From Myxococcales bacterium (lineage in GTDB: Bacteria > Myxococcota_A > Polyangia > Polyangiales > Houyiibacteriaceae): 64,000 nt of DNA. A program made the position numbers and the translations under genes. This document shows positions 25,102 through 33,286 of the stretch, in pieces. The stretch lies in NCBI GenBank assembly GCA_019637115.1, contig JAHBWH010000005.1, positions 1 to 64,000 of the forward strand, in the 5' to 3' direction. Position 1 is the stretch's first letter; every line of letters begins with the position of its first letter. The notes beneath the pieces were generated by a model. It was not told where the DNA came from. It searched no databases and saw nothing but the letters and a program-made list of their open reading frames with translations.

Positions 25102-26805
25102 ATGCCCGCCCGCGCGCTGGTCCTCGGCCTCGACGGCGCCGATCCCGACGTCGTCCTCGAGCTCGGCGAAGCCCGACTCCCCACCTTGCACCGCCTGATG
25201 CGCGAGGGCGCCTGGGCTCGGCTCGAGTCCGTGCAGCCGCCCGCCACGCTGCCCAACTGGACGACCTTCCTCACGGGCGTCGATCCGGGAAGGCACGGCG
25301 TCTTCGACTTCACGACCCGCGCGGGATACGACGTCCGCTTCACCGCCGGCACCGTCCGCGAGGCGCCGACGCTCTTCGCGCGCCTCGACCGCCTCGGCCT
25401 CCGCTGCGCGTGCGTCGGGTTCCCCGCCACGTGGCCACCCGAGCCGCTCGCGCACGGCGTCTTCATCAGCGGCTGGGACGCCCCGGTCGCCTTCGAGGGC
25501 GACGCCTCCTTCGTATGGCCTCGCGAGCTGCACGCCGAGCTCGGCCAGCGCTTCGGCCCGCTCGTCTTCGACGACGTCGACGAGTTCGGGGTGGATCGCC
25601 CCGGCTGGTACGCCGCCCTCCCCGACGCGCTCGCGCGGCGCGTTCAACAGAAGACCGAGCTCGCGCGTTACCTCCTCGCGGGGCGCGACTGGGACGTCTT
25701 CGCGATCTACTTCGGCGAGAGCGACACCGCCGCGCATCACCTCTGGGCGCACCACGACCCTGGATCTCCCCGCCACCCCGGCGCGCTCGCGAGCGGCGCG
25801 GGCGGAGGCGGCCTCGCCGAGGTCTACGGGGCCCTGGACGCTGCGGTCGGCGCCCTACTCGAGGCCTCCGGCGAAGACGTCGAGCTCACGATCGTCAGCG
25901 ATCACGGCTCGGGGGGCTCGAGCGACGCGGTCTTGCACCTCAACCGCGCCCTCGCCGAGGCCGACCTGCTGCGCTTCCGCGAGGAGAGCCGCAGCGCGTC
26001 GCGCGCCCGGCTCGAGGCGCTCGCGCTCGGGCGGATGAAGGACCTCGCGCTGACGCGCCTGCCCCCGCGCCTGAAGGAGCGCCTCTTTCGCGCCGCGGAC
26101 GCGCGGCTGCCGAGCTGGCTCGAGAGCCGCACGCGCTTCGGCGCGATCGACTTCTCGCGCACGCTCGCGTTCAGCGACGAGCTCAACTACTTCCCGGGAA
26201 TCTCGCTCAACCAGGTCGGCCGCGAGCCTCGAGGCTTCGTCCCGCCGCGCCTGCGCGAGCGCACGCTCCGCCGCGTCACCGAGGCCCTCCGCGCGCTCCG
26301 CGACCCGTGGACACACGAGCCCGTCGTCGAGGAGGTGTGGCGACGGGAGGAGCTCTTCGCGGGGCCCTTCGTCGATCGCGCGCCCGACCTCTTGCTCCGC
26401 CTCGCGCTCCGCCACGACCCCCCTGGCTCGCGCGGGTACTCGTGGAACCTGCGGCCGTCTGCGGGGCCCGGCCCCGTCTTCGCGCGGCTGCCAGCCGCCG
26501 AGCACCTCGGCCGCAAGGGCCGGAGCCTGCCGGGGAGCCACCGCGAGCGGGGCCTCTTCGTCGCCACGGGACCGCGCGTGCAGCCCGTCGGCGAGATCGA
26601 CGCCCGCATCGCCGACGCCAGCGCGACCCTCCTCGCGCGCCTCGACGTCGCGGTACCGCCGGAGGCCTCGGGCCGCGTCCTCTGGGAGGCCCTCCGCGAG
26701 GGCGGCGGCGAGCCGCGCCCGCTCCCCGAGGCCGAGGCGCTCCGAGCGCGAGGCGACGAGGCCGCGGTCGAGGCCCGCCTGCGCGCGCTCGGATACGTGG
26801 ACTGA
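25102..26805 (+). CDS. type I phosphodiesterase / alkaline-phosphatase-superfamily enzyme
   Basis: Protein of 567 aa. Near the N-terminus the motif LGLDGADP supplies the first metal-binding Asp; PATLPNWTTFLTG contains the expected Thr nucleophile; later GESDTAAHHLW and VSDHGSGG supply further metal ligands. These are hallmarks of the nucleotide pyrophosphatase/phosphodiesterase family. There is no signal peptide, so it should be cytoplasmic. The substrate (nucleotide, phosphonate or lipid phosphate) cannot be told. It is followed by yicC. Confidence 0.85.
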   Translation: MPARALVLGLDGADPDVVLELGEARLPTLHRLMREGAWARLESVQPPATLPNWTTFLTGVDPGRHGVFDFTTRAGYDVRFTAGTVREAPTLFARLDRLGLRCACVGFPATWPPEPLAHGVFISGWDAPVAFEGDASFVWPRELHAELGQRFGPLVFDDVDEFGVDRPGWYAALPDALARRVQQKTELARYLLAGRDWDVFAIYFGESDTAAHHLWAHHDPGSPRHPGALASGAGGGGLAEVYGALDAAVGALLEASGEDVELTIVSDHGSGGSSDAVLHLNRALAEADLLRFREESRSASRARLEALALGRMKDLALTRLPPRLKERLFRAADARLPSWLESRTRFGAIDFSRTLAFSDELNYFPGISLNQVGREPRGFVPPRLRERTLRRVTEALRALRDPWTHEPVVEEVWRREELFAGPFVDRAPDLLLRLALRHDPPGSRGYSWNLRPSAGPGPVFARLPAAEHLGRKGRSLPGSHRERGLFVATGPRVQPVGEIDARIADASATLLARLDVAVPPEASGRVLWEALREGGGEPRPLPEAEALRARGDEAAVEARLRALGYVD

Positions 26806-26855
26806 CCGGCACTCGGTGCCACCACTCTCCTCGCGCTCGTGTTACACCATTCTGC

Positions 26856-27743
26856 GTGAGGAGCATGACCGGCTACGGCGCGGCCGAGGCGCGCGTCCCG
26901 CTCGCGGGGCGAGATCTGCGCGTCCGCGTCGACGTCCGCGCCGTCAACCATCGCTTCCTCGACGTCCGCACGCGGATCCCGCCGGCGCTGACCGAGCACG
27001 TCGCCGCGCTCGAAGAGCTCGCGGGCAAGCGACTGCGGCGTGGGCGCATCGAGATCGGCGTGCGCGTCGACGGTCGGCTCGAGCCCGCGCCGGTCCTCGA
27101 CGTCGGCGTGGCGCGGGCCGCGTTCGAGCAGCTCCGCGCGCTCCGCGACGAGCTCGCGCCCGGCGAGCCGATGCCCTTCGGGTTGCTCTCGTCGGTCCCC
27201 GGCCTCTTCGTCCCCGGCGTCCCCGAGGAAGGCGGCGCCCTCCGCGAGGCGCTCGCGGACGTGCTGGGCCGAGCGTGTGAGGCGGTCGACACGATGCGCC
27301 TGCGCGAAGGCAGCGCGCTGGCGGAGGACCTCTCGACCCGGCTCGAGTCGATGCGCGCGAAGCTCGCGCAGATCCGACACCTCGCGCCCGGCGTGGTCGC
27401 CTCGCAGCGGACGCGCCTGCGCGACCGCGTGGCGCGCGTGCTCGGCGACGTCGACGCCCCGCTCGACGAGGTGCGCCTCGAGCACGAGGTCGCCCTCTTC
27501 GCCGAGCGTACCGACGTCGCCGAGGAGGTCGCGCGCATCGGCGCCCACTGCGATCAGTTCGACGAGCTGATGCACGCCACGGGTCCGGCCCACGGGCGCA
27601 AGCTCGACTTCCTCTTGCAGGAGCTGGCGCGCGAGGTGAACACGCTCGGCGCCAAGACGCCCGAGATCGAGATCACCCGGATCGTCGTCGAGCTGAAGGC
27701 GGACATCGAGCGCCTGCGCGAGCAGGTGCAGAACATCCTGTAG
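26856..27743 (+). CDS. yicC: YicC-family endoribonuclease
   Basis: Protein of 295 aa matching YicC/YloC: N-terminal RSMTGYGAAEAR, then RAVNHRFLDVRTRIP, and the C-terminal GRKLDFLLQELAREVNTLGAKTPEIEITRIVVELKADIERLREQVQNI, where the conserved block DFLxQEMxREVNTLxSKS is recognisable. The family is linked to RNA decay. The GTG at 26856 gives the usual M-RSMTGYG start; TACACC lies 7 nt upstream. An ATG at 26865 is an alternative. Confidence 0.92.
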   Translation: MRSMTGYGAAEARVPLAGRDLRVRVDVRAVNHRFLDVRTRIPPALTEHVAALEELAGKRLRRGRIEIGVRVDGRLEPAPVLDVGVARAAFEQLRALRDELAPGEPMPFGLLSSVPGLFVPGVPEEGGALREALADVLGRACEAVDTMRLREGSALAEDLSTRLESMRAKLAQIRHLAPGVVASQRTRLRDRVARVLGDVDAPLDEVRLEHEVALFAERTDVAEEVARIGAHCDQFDELMHATGPAHGRKLDFLLQELAREVNTLGAKTPEIEITRIVVELKADIERLREQVQNIL

Positions 27744-27765
27744 GCGCCGTCGCGCCGCTCGTGCT

Positions 27766-27779
27766 TCGGCCCGGGCCGA
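27766..27779. terminator. possible terminator palindrome
   Basis: TCGGCCCGGGCCGA is a perfect 14-bp palindrome between the convergent yicC and DUF507 genes. The stem is short, so termination is uncertain. Confidence 0.3.
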
Positions 27780-27794
27780 GTCGCCCTCAGCGCG

Positions 27795-28307
27795 TCACTG
27801 CAGGCCCTTGCGCGACTTCAGCTGCGCCATCACGCGCTCGTACTCGATCTCGAAGGCGGCGGTGCCCTCTTCGAGGTTCTTGATCTTCGAGCGCACCTCG
27901 CGGTCGAGCTCGTTGCCCGACGCGGTGTGCGTGCGCAGGACCTTCACGATCTTCTTTCGCAGGTCCGCGTCCTCGGCGAAGACCTCGGCGACGTTGTTGC
28001 TGTGGAAGAGCATCGTGAGCAGCTGGTTCACGAGGTACGGGAGGTGCTCGTCGGGCTCGGGGAACCCGGTGTCCTTCGCGACCTGCGACTTCACCTTGCC
28101 GAGCATCGAGTAGCTGAGGCCCGCCCGCTCCATGCGGTTCTTGGCCTCGTCGGTGACCTCGCGCTCGCGGCGGACGAACTCCTTGAGCACCGACTCGAAG
28201 TCGAGTCGGACCTCGGCGGCGTTGTCGACCTCGATGTCCCCGTCGGCGGTGAGCGTCTGGAGCAGCTCCTCGGCGATGAGGGGGACCTTGCCGCTGTAGA
28301 GTTTCAT
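27795..28307 (-). CDS. DUF507 family protein
   Basis: Protein of 170 aa starting at MKLYSGKVPLIAEEL, which is a typical DUF507 opening; the ATG at 28307 is preferred to 28328. It is highly charged and helical, with no membrane segment. DUF507 proteins are widespread in delta-type bacteria and have no settled function. Located 40 nt downstream of the FemAB-like gene on the same strand, so probably co-transcribed with it. Confidence 0.85.
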   Translation of the reverse strand: MKLYSGKVPLIAEELLQTLTADGDIEVDNAAEVRLDFESVLKEFVRREREVTDEAKNRMERAGLSYSMLGKVKSQVAKDTGFPEPDEHLPYLVNQLLTMLFHSNNVAEVFAEDADLRKKIVKVLRTHTASGNELDREVRSKIKNLEEGTAAFEIEYERVMAQLKSRKGLQ

Positions 28308-28347
28308 GGCGCGGCTTGGTAGACCCATTCGCCCCCTGGCGCAAGGC

Positions 28348-29544
28348 TCATGCCCGCTCGTCCTCCGTCGCGCCTCCTGGAAGGTCGCCCGCCCGGAACG
28401 GTGAGTGGGCCGCGAGGACGTCCATCTGGTGCCGCAGCGCGGCGGCCTCGCGCCGTAAGAAGTCGCTGACGCCGAAGCGGAGGCGAGGGTCGCGGACCCA
28501 GTGGACGCTGTGGATCGGCGCCGGCAGGAGCCCGCGCTTCAGCTTGTGACCGCCCTGCGCGCCGGCCTCGAAGCGGGTGTAGCCGCGCTCGATCGCGCGC
28601 TCGATGAGGCGGTAATAGCAGAGCTCGAAGTGGAGCATCTCGTGGTCCTCGACGCAGCCCCAGTAGCGGCCGTAGAGGTGGCGCCCTTTCTCGAAGCTGA
28701 GCGTGGCGGCGACCGGCGCGCCCTCGCGGTAGGCCATCAAGGCGAGCGCGCGCCCGAGCCGCGCCGGTCCGAGCTCGAAGAACTCGTCCGTGAGGTAGGG
28801 GTAGCTGCCCTTGCGGCGGCAGGTGTCGCGGTAGAACGAGCGCAGCAGCGACCAATCGCGCGCGTCGAGCGAGCTCGCCTCACGCGCTCGGATCTCGATC
28901 CCCGCGGCCTCGACGGCGCGCCGCTCTTTGCGGACCTTCTTGCGGTCCGACGAGCGGAAGCGCGCGAGGTAGTCGTCGAAGGCGCGGTCGCCAGCGGCGC
29001 GCCAGTGGTATTGCATCGACAGGCGCGGCGCGAGCGCGTCCTCGTCGCCGCGGAGAGCCCGCGACGCGCGCACCAGGTCGTCGCGCTCTTCGTCCGAGAC
29101 GAAGAGCACGTGAATCGACGAGGCCGACGTCTGGTCGGCCAGCTCGTAGAGACCCGCGACGAGCGCCTCGACGACGCGCGCGCGCTCCGCGTCCGGCGCG
29201 ACGAGCACTCGCGTCCCGGTGGCCGGCGTGAGCGGGGCCATCGCGACGAGCTTCGGGTAGTACTCGAGGCCGAGCCGAGCCGCCGCGTCCGCCCAGCCCC
29301 AATCGAAGATGTACTCCCCGTAGCTGTGCTCCTTCAGGTAGAGCGGGAGCGCGCCGACGAGCCGCCCTGCGTCGTCCTTCACGACGAGGTGGACGGGCAG
29401 CCAGCCCGCGTCGGCGCCGACGCTCCCGCTCTCCTCGAGGGCGAGCAAGAAGGCGTGCTCGGCGAAGGGATCGTCGTCGCCAGCGAGCCGATCCCAGGCC
29501 TGTGGATCGACCTCGCGGAGGTCGGACACGACGAGCACGTCCAT
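28348..29544 (-). CDS. FemAB-like / GNAT-fold acyltransferase (DUF482)
   Basis: Protein of 398 aa matching the peptidogalycan biosynthesis (FemAB-like, PF04339) family: N-terminal AWDRLAGDDDPFAEHAFLLALEESG, SYGEYIFDWGWADA near residue 75, CRRKGSYPYLTDEFF near 240, and FEAGAQGGHKLKRGLLP near 325. The fold is a double GNAT domain that may transfer an amino acid or acyl group to a cell-envelope target; the true substrate is not known. ATG 29544. It sits 70 nt after the malate dehydrogenase gene on the same strand. Confidence 0.85.
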   Translation of the reverse strand: MDVLVVSDLREVDPQAWDRLAGDDDPFAEHAFLLALEESGSVGADAGWLPVHLVVKDDAGRLVGALPLYLKEHSYGEYIFDWGWADAAARLGLEYYPKLVAMAPLTPATGTRVLVAPDAERARVVEALVAGLYELADQTSASSIHVLFVSDEERDDLVRASRALRGDEDALAPRLSMQYHWRAAGDRAFDDYLARFRSSDRKKVRKERRAVEAAGIEIRAREASSLDARDWSLLRSFYRDTCRRKGSYPYLTDEFFELGPARLGRALALMAYREGAPVAATLSFEKGRHLYGRYWGCVEDHEMLHFELCYYRLIERAIERGYTRFEAGAQGGHKLKRGLLPAPIHSVHWVRDPRLRFGVSDFLRREAAALRHQMDVLAAHSPFRAGDLPGGATEDERA

Positions 29545-29614
29545 CGGCCAGAGCGTGGGGCCCCCACGAGGAGTGTCAACGAGCGCACGCTCGGATCGGC
29601 GCGGGCGGTCGCGC

Positions 29615-30598
29615 TCAGCCGAGGAGGTCGGCCACGTCAGCGGCCTCTTCCTGCAGCTCCTTCGCCGTCGCGTCCATCTTGGCGCGGCTGAAGGCGTCGA
29701 TCTCGAGCCCCTGCACGATCGACCACTTCCCGCCCTCGCAGGTCACGGGGAAGCCGTAGATCACGCCGTTCGGGGTGTCGTACGAGCCGTCCGACACGAC
29801 GGCCATCGAGACCCAGTCGCCCTTCGGCGTGCCGAGCGACCAATCGCGGATGTGGTCGATCGCGGCGCTCGCGGCGCTCGCGGCGCTCGACTTGCCGCGC
29901 GCGTCGATGATGGCCTTGCCGCGCTGCTGCACGTCCGGGAGGAAGGTCTTCTCGATCCACGCCTGGTCGTCGATCAGGGCCGCCGCGCTCTTGCCGTCGA
30001 CCTCGGCGTGGAAGGCGTCGGGGTACTGCGTCGCCGAGTGATTCCCCCAGATCGTCATCTTCTTGACCGAGGTCACGGGCTTGCCGAGCTTGTGCGCGAT
30101 CTGGCTCATCGCGCGGTTCTGATCGAGCCGCACGAGCGCGGAGAAGCACGTCGGCGAGAGGTCCGGCGCGTTGCGCATGGCGATGAGGCAGTTCGTGTTG
30201 GCGGGGTTGCCGACGACGACGACCTTCACATCGCGCTTCGCGTGGTCGCTGAGCGCCTTGCCCTGGCTCGTGAAGATCGGGCCGTTCTCGCGCAGCAGGT
30301 CCTTGCGCTCCATCCCGGGACCACGGGGCTTCGCGCCCACGAGCAGCGCCGCGCTGACGTCCTTGAAGGCGACGTTCGGATCGTCGCTCGCCTCGACGCC
30401 CGCGAGCAGCGGGAACGCGCAGTCGTCGAGCTCCATGATGACGCCCTCGAGCGCCTTCATCGCCGGGGTGACGTCGAGGAGCTGGAGGATGACCGGCTGA
30501 TCCTTGCCGAGCATGTCGCCCGCGGCGATGCGGAAGAGGAGGCTATAACCGATCTGACCGGCGGCACCGGTGACCGCGACGCGGAGGGGCTGCTTCAT
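29615..30598 (-). CDS. mdh: malate dehydrogenase
   Basis: Cytosolic NAD-dependent malate dehydrogenase of 327 aa, converting malate to oxaloacetate in the TCA cycle. Motifs: [17 protein letters not shown] (NAD-binding Gly-rich loop, residues 10-26), [20 protein letters not shown] and the catalytic [11 protein letters not shown]. The Ala/Ser-rich [17 protein letters not shown] block is normal for this enzyme. An AAGGAG sequence just before the ATG at 30598 is a good ribosome-binding site. Confidence 0.95.
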   Translation of the reverse strand: MKQPLRVAVTGAAGQIGYSLLFRIAAGDMLGKDQPVILQLLDVTPAMKALEGVIMELDDCAFPLLAGVEASDDPNVAFKDVSAALLVGAKPRGPGMERKDLLRENGPIFTSQGKALSDHAKRDVKVVVVGNPANTNCLIAMRNAPDLSPTCFSALVRLDQNRAMSQIAHKLGKPVTSVKKMTIWGNHSATQYPDAFHAEVDGKSAAALIDDQAWIEKTFLPDVQQRGKAIIDARGKSSAASAASAAIDHIRDWSLGTPKGDWVSMAVVSDGSYDTPNGVIYGFPVTCEGGKWSIVQGLEIDAFSRAKMDATAKELQEEAADVADLLG

Positions 30599-30852
30599 GG
30601 GAGGCTCCTTGAGGGTGAGCGCCGCCGGTCGCCCAGCGACGCGAGAACGGCGGGACCGTAGTACAAGGACGCGTGGGTAGCCATGCGCGTCCGTCGCCGC
30701 GCCGCCCGTCGCCGCGCCGCCCGGCGCCGCACGAGCGGCCGCGCAACTCGCCGCGCTTGGCACGACCGAGCCCGTTGCCCGTGAGGGGCCACACGCAACA
30801 TGCCCTCTCGACACCCGACCGAGGCGCCGCGACCCGCTGCTATGCTCCGCGC

Positions 30853-31188
30853 ATGAGCGAGTCCGAAGCCCTCGTGGTCCTCTGCACCGCCCCCGACGCC
30901 GACACCGCGGCGCGCCTCGCGCGTGGACTCGTCGAGGCGAGGTTGGCCGCCTGCGTGAACATCCTCGGCGGGGTCCGCAGCTTCTACGTGTGGAAGGGTG
31001 AGGTGCAGGACGACGCCGAGCATCAGCTCGTGTGCAAGACCGATCGCGCCCACCTCGACGCCTTGATGTCGTGGGTGCGCGCCGAGCACCCCTACGAGGT
31101 CCCCGAGCTCCTCGCGCTCCCCGTCACGGGCGGGTCGGCGGGCTACCTCGCGTGGCTCCGCGCCGAGCTCGGATCCCCCCAATCATGA
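30853..31188 (+). CDS. cutA: divalent cation tolerance protein CutA
   Basis: Small 111-aa protein matching Cut[52 protein letters not shown], and [24 protein letters not shown]. CutA forms trimers and is tied to copper tolerance and protein stability; its mechanism is debated. TATGCT lies 6 nt before the ATG. The stop overlaps the next start (ATGA), so the two genes form an operon. Confidence 0.93.
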   Translation: MSESEALVVLCTAPDADTAARLARGLVEARLAACVNILGGVRSFYVWKGEVQDDAEHQLVCKTDRAHLDALMSWVRAEHPYEVPELLALPVTGGSAGYLAWLRAELGSPQS

Positions 31189-31778
31189 GGAGGCTGGCCT
31201 CCGCGCTCGTCACCACGCTCGCGCTCGGCTGCGGCGCCCACGCGCCGCCGCCCCCTGCGCCCCTCGCGCCCGCGACCGATCGCGATCCGGAGCCGTGGGT
31301 GCCGCCGCCGGCGAGCGAGGCCCCGGCGGGAGGAACCGTCTCACTGAGCATCGCGGGCGGCGACGCTCAGGCGAGGCTCGTCGCCCTGCGCGTCGTCACC
31401 ACCATCCGCGACGGAGACGAGGCCTCGCTCTTGGCGCTCCTCGACGACCCGCTCGCGCGTGCGCAGCCACGCCCGAGCGCCGCACGCATCGGCCGCGAGC
31501 AGATCGTCGAGATGGCGATGCGCAGCCCGCGACGGAGCGACCTCGCGACCGAAGCGACCCTCGAAGAGCTCGTCGAGGTCGAGCAGATCGAGGTCATGCC
31601 GCTCTCCGAGCTCATGCCGTCTCCGCCCGAGGGGCTGCTCCCGACCGACTGGGTGGTCTACCTCCCGCTCACCGCCACGGGTCGACGCTCCTTCCGCTTC
31701 CTCCTCAACGGCTGGCACCTGCGCGGCGCCGTGATCGTCCGCGACGCAGGCGGCGGCCCGAGGGTCGTCGGCCTCTGA
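31185..31778 (+). CDS. small lipoprotein, function unknown
   Basis: Predicted lipoprotein of 197 aa. Signal peptide [16 protein letters not shown] gives a lipobox followed by a Pro-rich linker (PPPPAPLAPATDR). The mature part has a helical and a beta-rich piece (SARIGREQIVEMAMRSPRRSD; SFRFLLNGWHLRGAVIV). The latter resembles the core of a small nuclear-transport-factor-2-like domain, which would fit a cone-shaped binding fold, but this is a guess. The start overlaps cutA by ATGA. A hairpin follows the stop. Confidence 0.7.
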   Translation: MRRLASALVTTLALGCGAHAPPPPAPLAPATDRDPEPWVPPPASEAPAGGTVSLSIAGGDAQARLVALRVVTTIRDGDEASLLALLDDPLARAQPRPSAARIGREQIVEMAMRSPRRSDLATEATLEELVEVEQIEVMPLSELMPSPPEGLLPTDWVVYLPLTATGRRSFRFLLNGWHLRGAVIVRDAGGGPRVVGL

Positions 31779-31829
31779 TCCGCGAGATCTGCTTTCGCGA
31801 TCGCGTCGAAGCGACGCGGGGAGGATCGC

Positions 31830-31866
31830 GGCGGCGGTAGTCGAGCGCAGCCCGACCACCGCCGCC
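31830..31866. terminator. bidirectional hairpin between convergent genes
   Basis: GGCGGCGGT (31830-31838) pairs with ACCGCCGCC (31858-31866); GTCG/CGAC extends the stem inside after one mismatch. It lies between the small lipoprotein gene and the convergent amidotransferase-like gene. Confidence 0.55.
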
Positions 31867-31879
31867 CGAAGTCGCGCGG

Positions 31880-32695
31880 TCAGATCGAGGCCGTCCGCAC
31901 GTTGAGGTTTCGGTCGACGACCACGATCGACCCCTGGTCGATCGCCCGCCAATCCGATGGCAGCGGCTCGGCGGGCTCGCCTACCACCATCACGTAGCGG
32001 AGCGTCGCCGGCCCGCCGGACGAAGGCGGCAGATCGGGGGGGGGATCGTGCAGCCCGCGGCGCTCGACCACCGCCATCGGCCCGCCGCGCCGCAAGGCAT
32101 AGAGGGCGCGGCCGTTGGTGAGCACGAGGTTCAGCCCGCTCTCGGGTCCGCGGACCTCCGCGACCACGCGGTCGACGAGCGCGACGGCCGAGCGGAGCGC
32201 CGAGATCACGACCTCCTCGTCGACGTCGGGTCGGTCGAGCTGCCCCGCGTCGTGCAGGAAGCTGAGCACGACGTAGAAGAGCAGCTCGCTGTCGGTCGTG
32301 CCCCGCAGCCCGCGCGAGAGGAAGTCGGGGAGCGAGGCGCGCAGCGTCCCGGAGATCGCCTCGAAGCGGCCGATCGTGCCGAGGTGCGCGAAGAGCCAGC
32401 GTCGCATGCGGAAGGGGTGGGTGTTCTGCGTGCGGAAGTCACCGACGGTGGGTTGCCGTAGGTGCAAGACCACGCAATCGGAGACCACGTCGCGCGCGAG
32501 CTGCTGCCAGTCGACCGCGCCGGAGAGCTGTGGGCGCTTCTTATGGAGCACCTCGCCGTTCTGGTAGAAGCCGAGCCCCCAGCCCGTCGGTGTCGTGGCC
32601 GCGGTCGCGCTCGACGCGACCACGGCCCGCTCCTGATAGAGCGCCGCAGCGAGTCGATCCGAACGATTCGCCATGTATCCAACTAGCCGTGCCAT
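31880..32695 (-). CDS. class II glutamine amidotransferase-like protein lacking the catalytic Cys
   Basis: Protein of 271 aa aligning with YafJ/GATase-II (NTn hydrolase) proteins: LHLRQPTVGDFRTQNTHPFRMRRWLFAHLGTIGRF and GTTDSELLFYVVLSFL. The family uses Cys at position 2 after Met removal. Here the N-terminus is MARLVGY, so Cys is replaced by Ala. The glutamine-site HNG is HLG (residues 104-106). It should therefore not release ammonia from glutamine and may be a regulatory or scaffolding pseudoenzyme. GGAGG lies just before the ATG at 32695. Confidence 0.85.
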   Translation of the reverse strand: MARLVGYMANRSDRLAAALYQERAVVASSATAATTPTGWGLGFYQNGEVLHKKRPQLSGAVDWQQLARDVVSDCVVLHLRQPTVGDFRTQNTHPFRMRRWLFAHLGTIGRFEAISGTLRASLPDFLSRGLRGTTDSELLFYVVLSFLHDAGQLDRPDVDEEVVISALRSAVALVDRVVAEVRGPESGLNLVLTNGRALYALRRGGPMAVVERRGLHDPPPDLPPSSGGPATLRYVMVVGEPAEPLPSDWRAIDQGSIVVVDRNLNVRTASI

Positions 32696-33082
32696 GTCGC
32701 CTCCAATGCTCGCTCCTCTCCCTCGTCGTCGCCCTGCGTCACCTCTTCACACTCGGGGTGCTCGCCCGAACCGCGGCCACCCTGCCTGCGGTGCTCCATG
32801 CATCGTGTTCCGTCGTGCTCCGTGTCCGTCGTGTTCCTTCGCGTCCTCCGCGTCGTCTCCGCGTCGCCCTTGTCGAGCGCTACGCCTTCACCGCGCTTCG
32901 ACCAGCCCTGCCGCTCGTGCCTTGGACGCACGAGTCACGCTTCCGTTCACGGGCCGCGGGGCGACGCTTGAAGCTCCGCCGAGCGCCACCCAAGGGTCAC
33001 CCCATCGGCAGCCGCGCGGCGAGGCGGGCCCGAACGTCGTTCTGTCAACCCGCCCGCGGCGGGAACCTTCAGGCTCGACGCC
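32696..33082. other. 387-bp intergenic region with imperfect ACGACGG-type repeats
   Basis: Between the amidotransferase-like gene and the small membrane protein. Around 32800-32870 the minus strand reads as imperfect repeats of the kind ACACGACGGA/GCACGACGGA/ACGCGG. No gene is supported. Long open frames here run through compositional bias. Confidence 0.5.
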
Positions 33083-33229
33083 CTACGTAGGGTCGCCGAG
33101 AGACCGAAGGAGCCGGTCGGTGCGTTGTCGCGCACGCCGCCTCGCGAGGCTCACCCAGACTCGGAACGCCAGGCTCGTCGCCGCCACCACGGAGAGCACG
33201 ACGAGCACCAGCGGAGAGTCGAGGGTCAT
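33083..33229 (-). CDS. possible 48-aa single-pass membrane protein
   Basis: A 48-aa frame opens with MTLDSPLVLVVLSVVAATSLAFRVWV, which reads as an N-terminal membrane helix, and ends in a basic tail (ARRRARQRTDRLLRSLG). It begins 57 nt after the end of the Omp85-fusion gene on the same strand, so it could be co-transcribed. The stop lies in a 12-bp palindrome (CCCTACGTAGGG at 33081-33092). Evidence is only the helix-plus-basic-tail pattern and position; no homologue recognised. Confidence 0.45.
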   Translation of the reverse strand: MTLDSPLVLVVLSVVAATSLAFRVWVSLARRRARQRTDRLLRSLGDPT

Positions 33230-33286
33230 GGTGGCGCCTCACCAGCACAGGATAGCCGTGGCGTCGCCACATCGCCACGGTGCACC

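Noticed and set aside
29862-29888. Three 9-bp copies of GCGGCGCTC within mdh, as a slippage insertion
   Set aside because: They encode part of the Ala/Ser-rich segment that is normal in malate dehydrogenases.
30681-30782. Arg-rich 33-aa frame upstream of cutA
   Set aside because: It comes from a 15-bp GC-rich repeat, with no ribosome-binding site and no protein-like composition.
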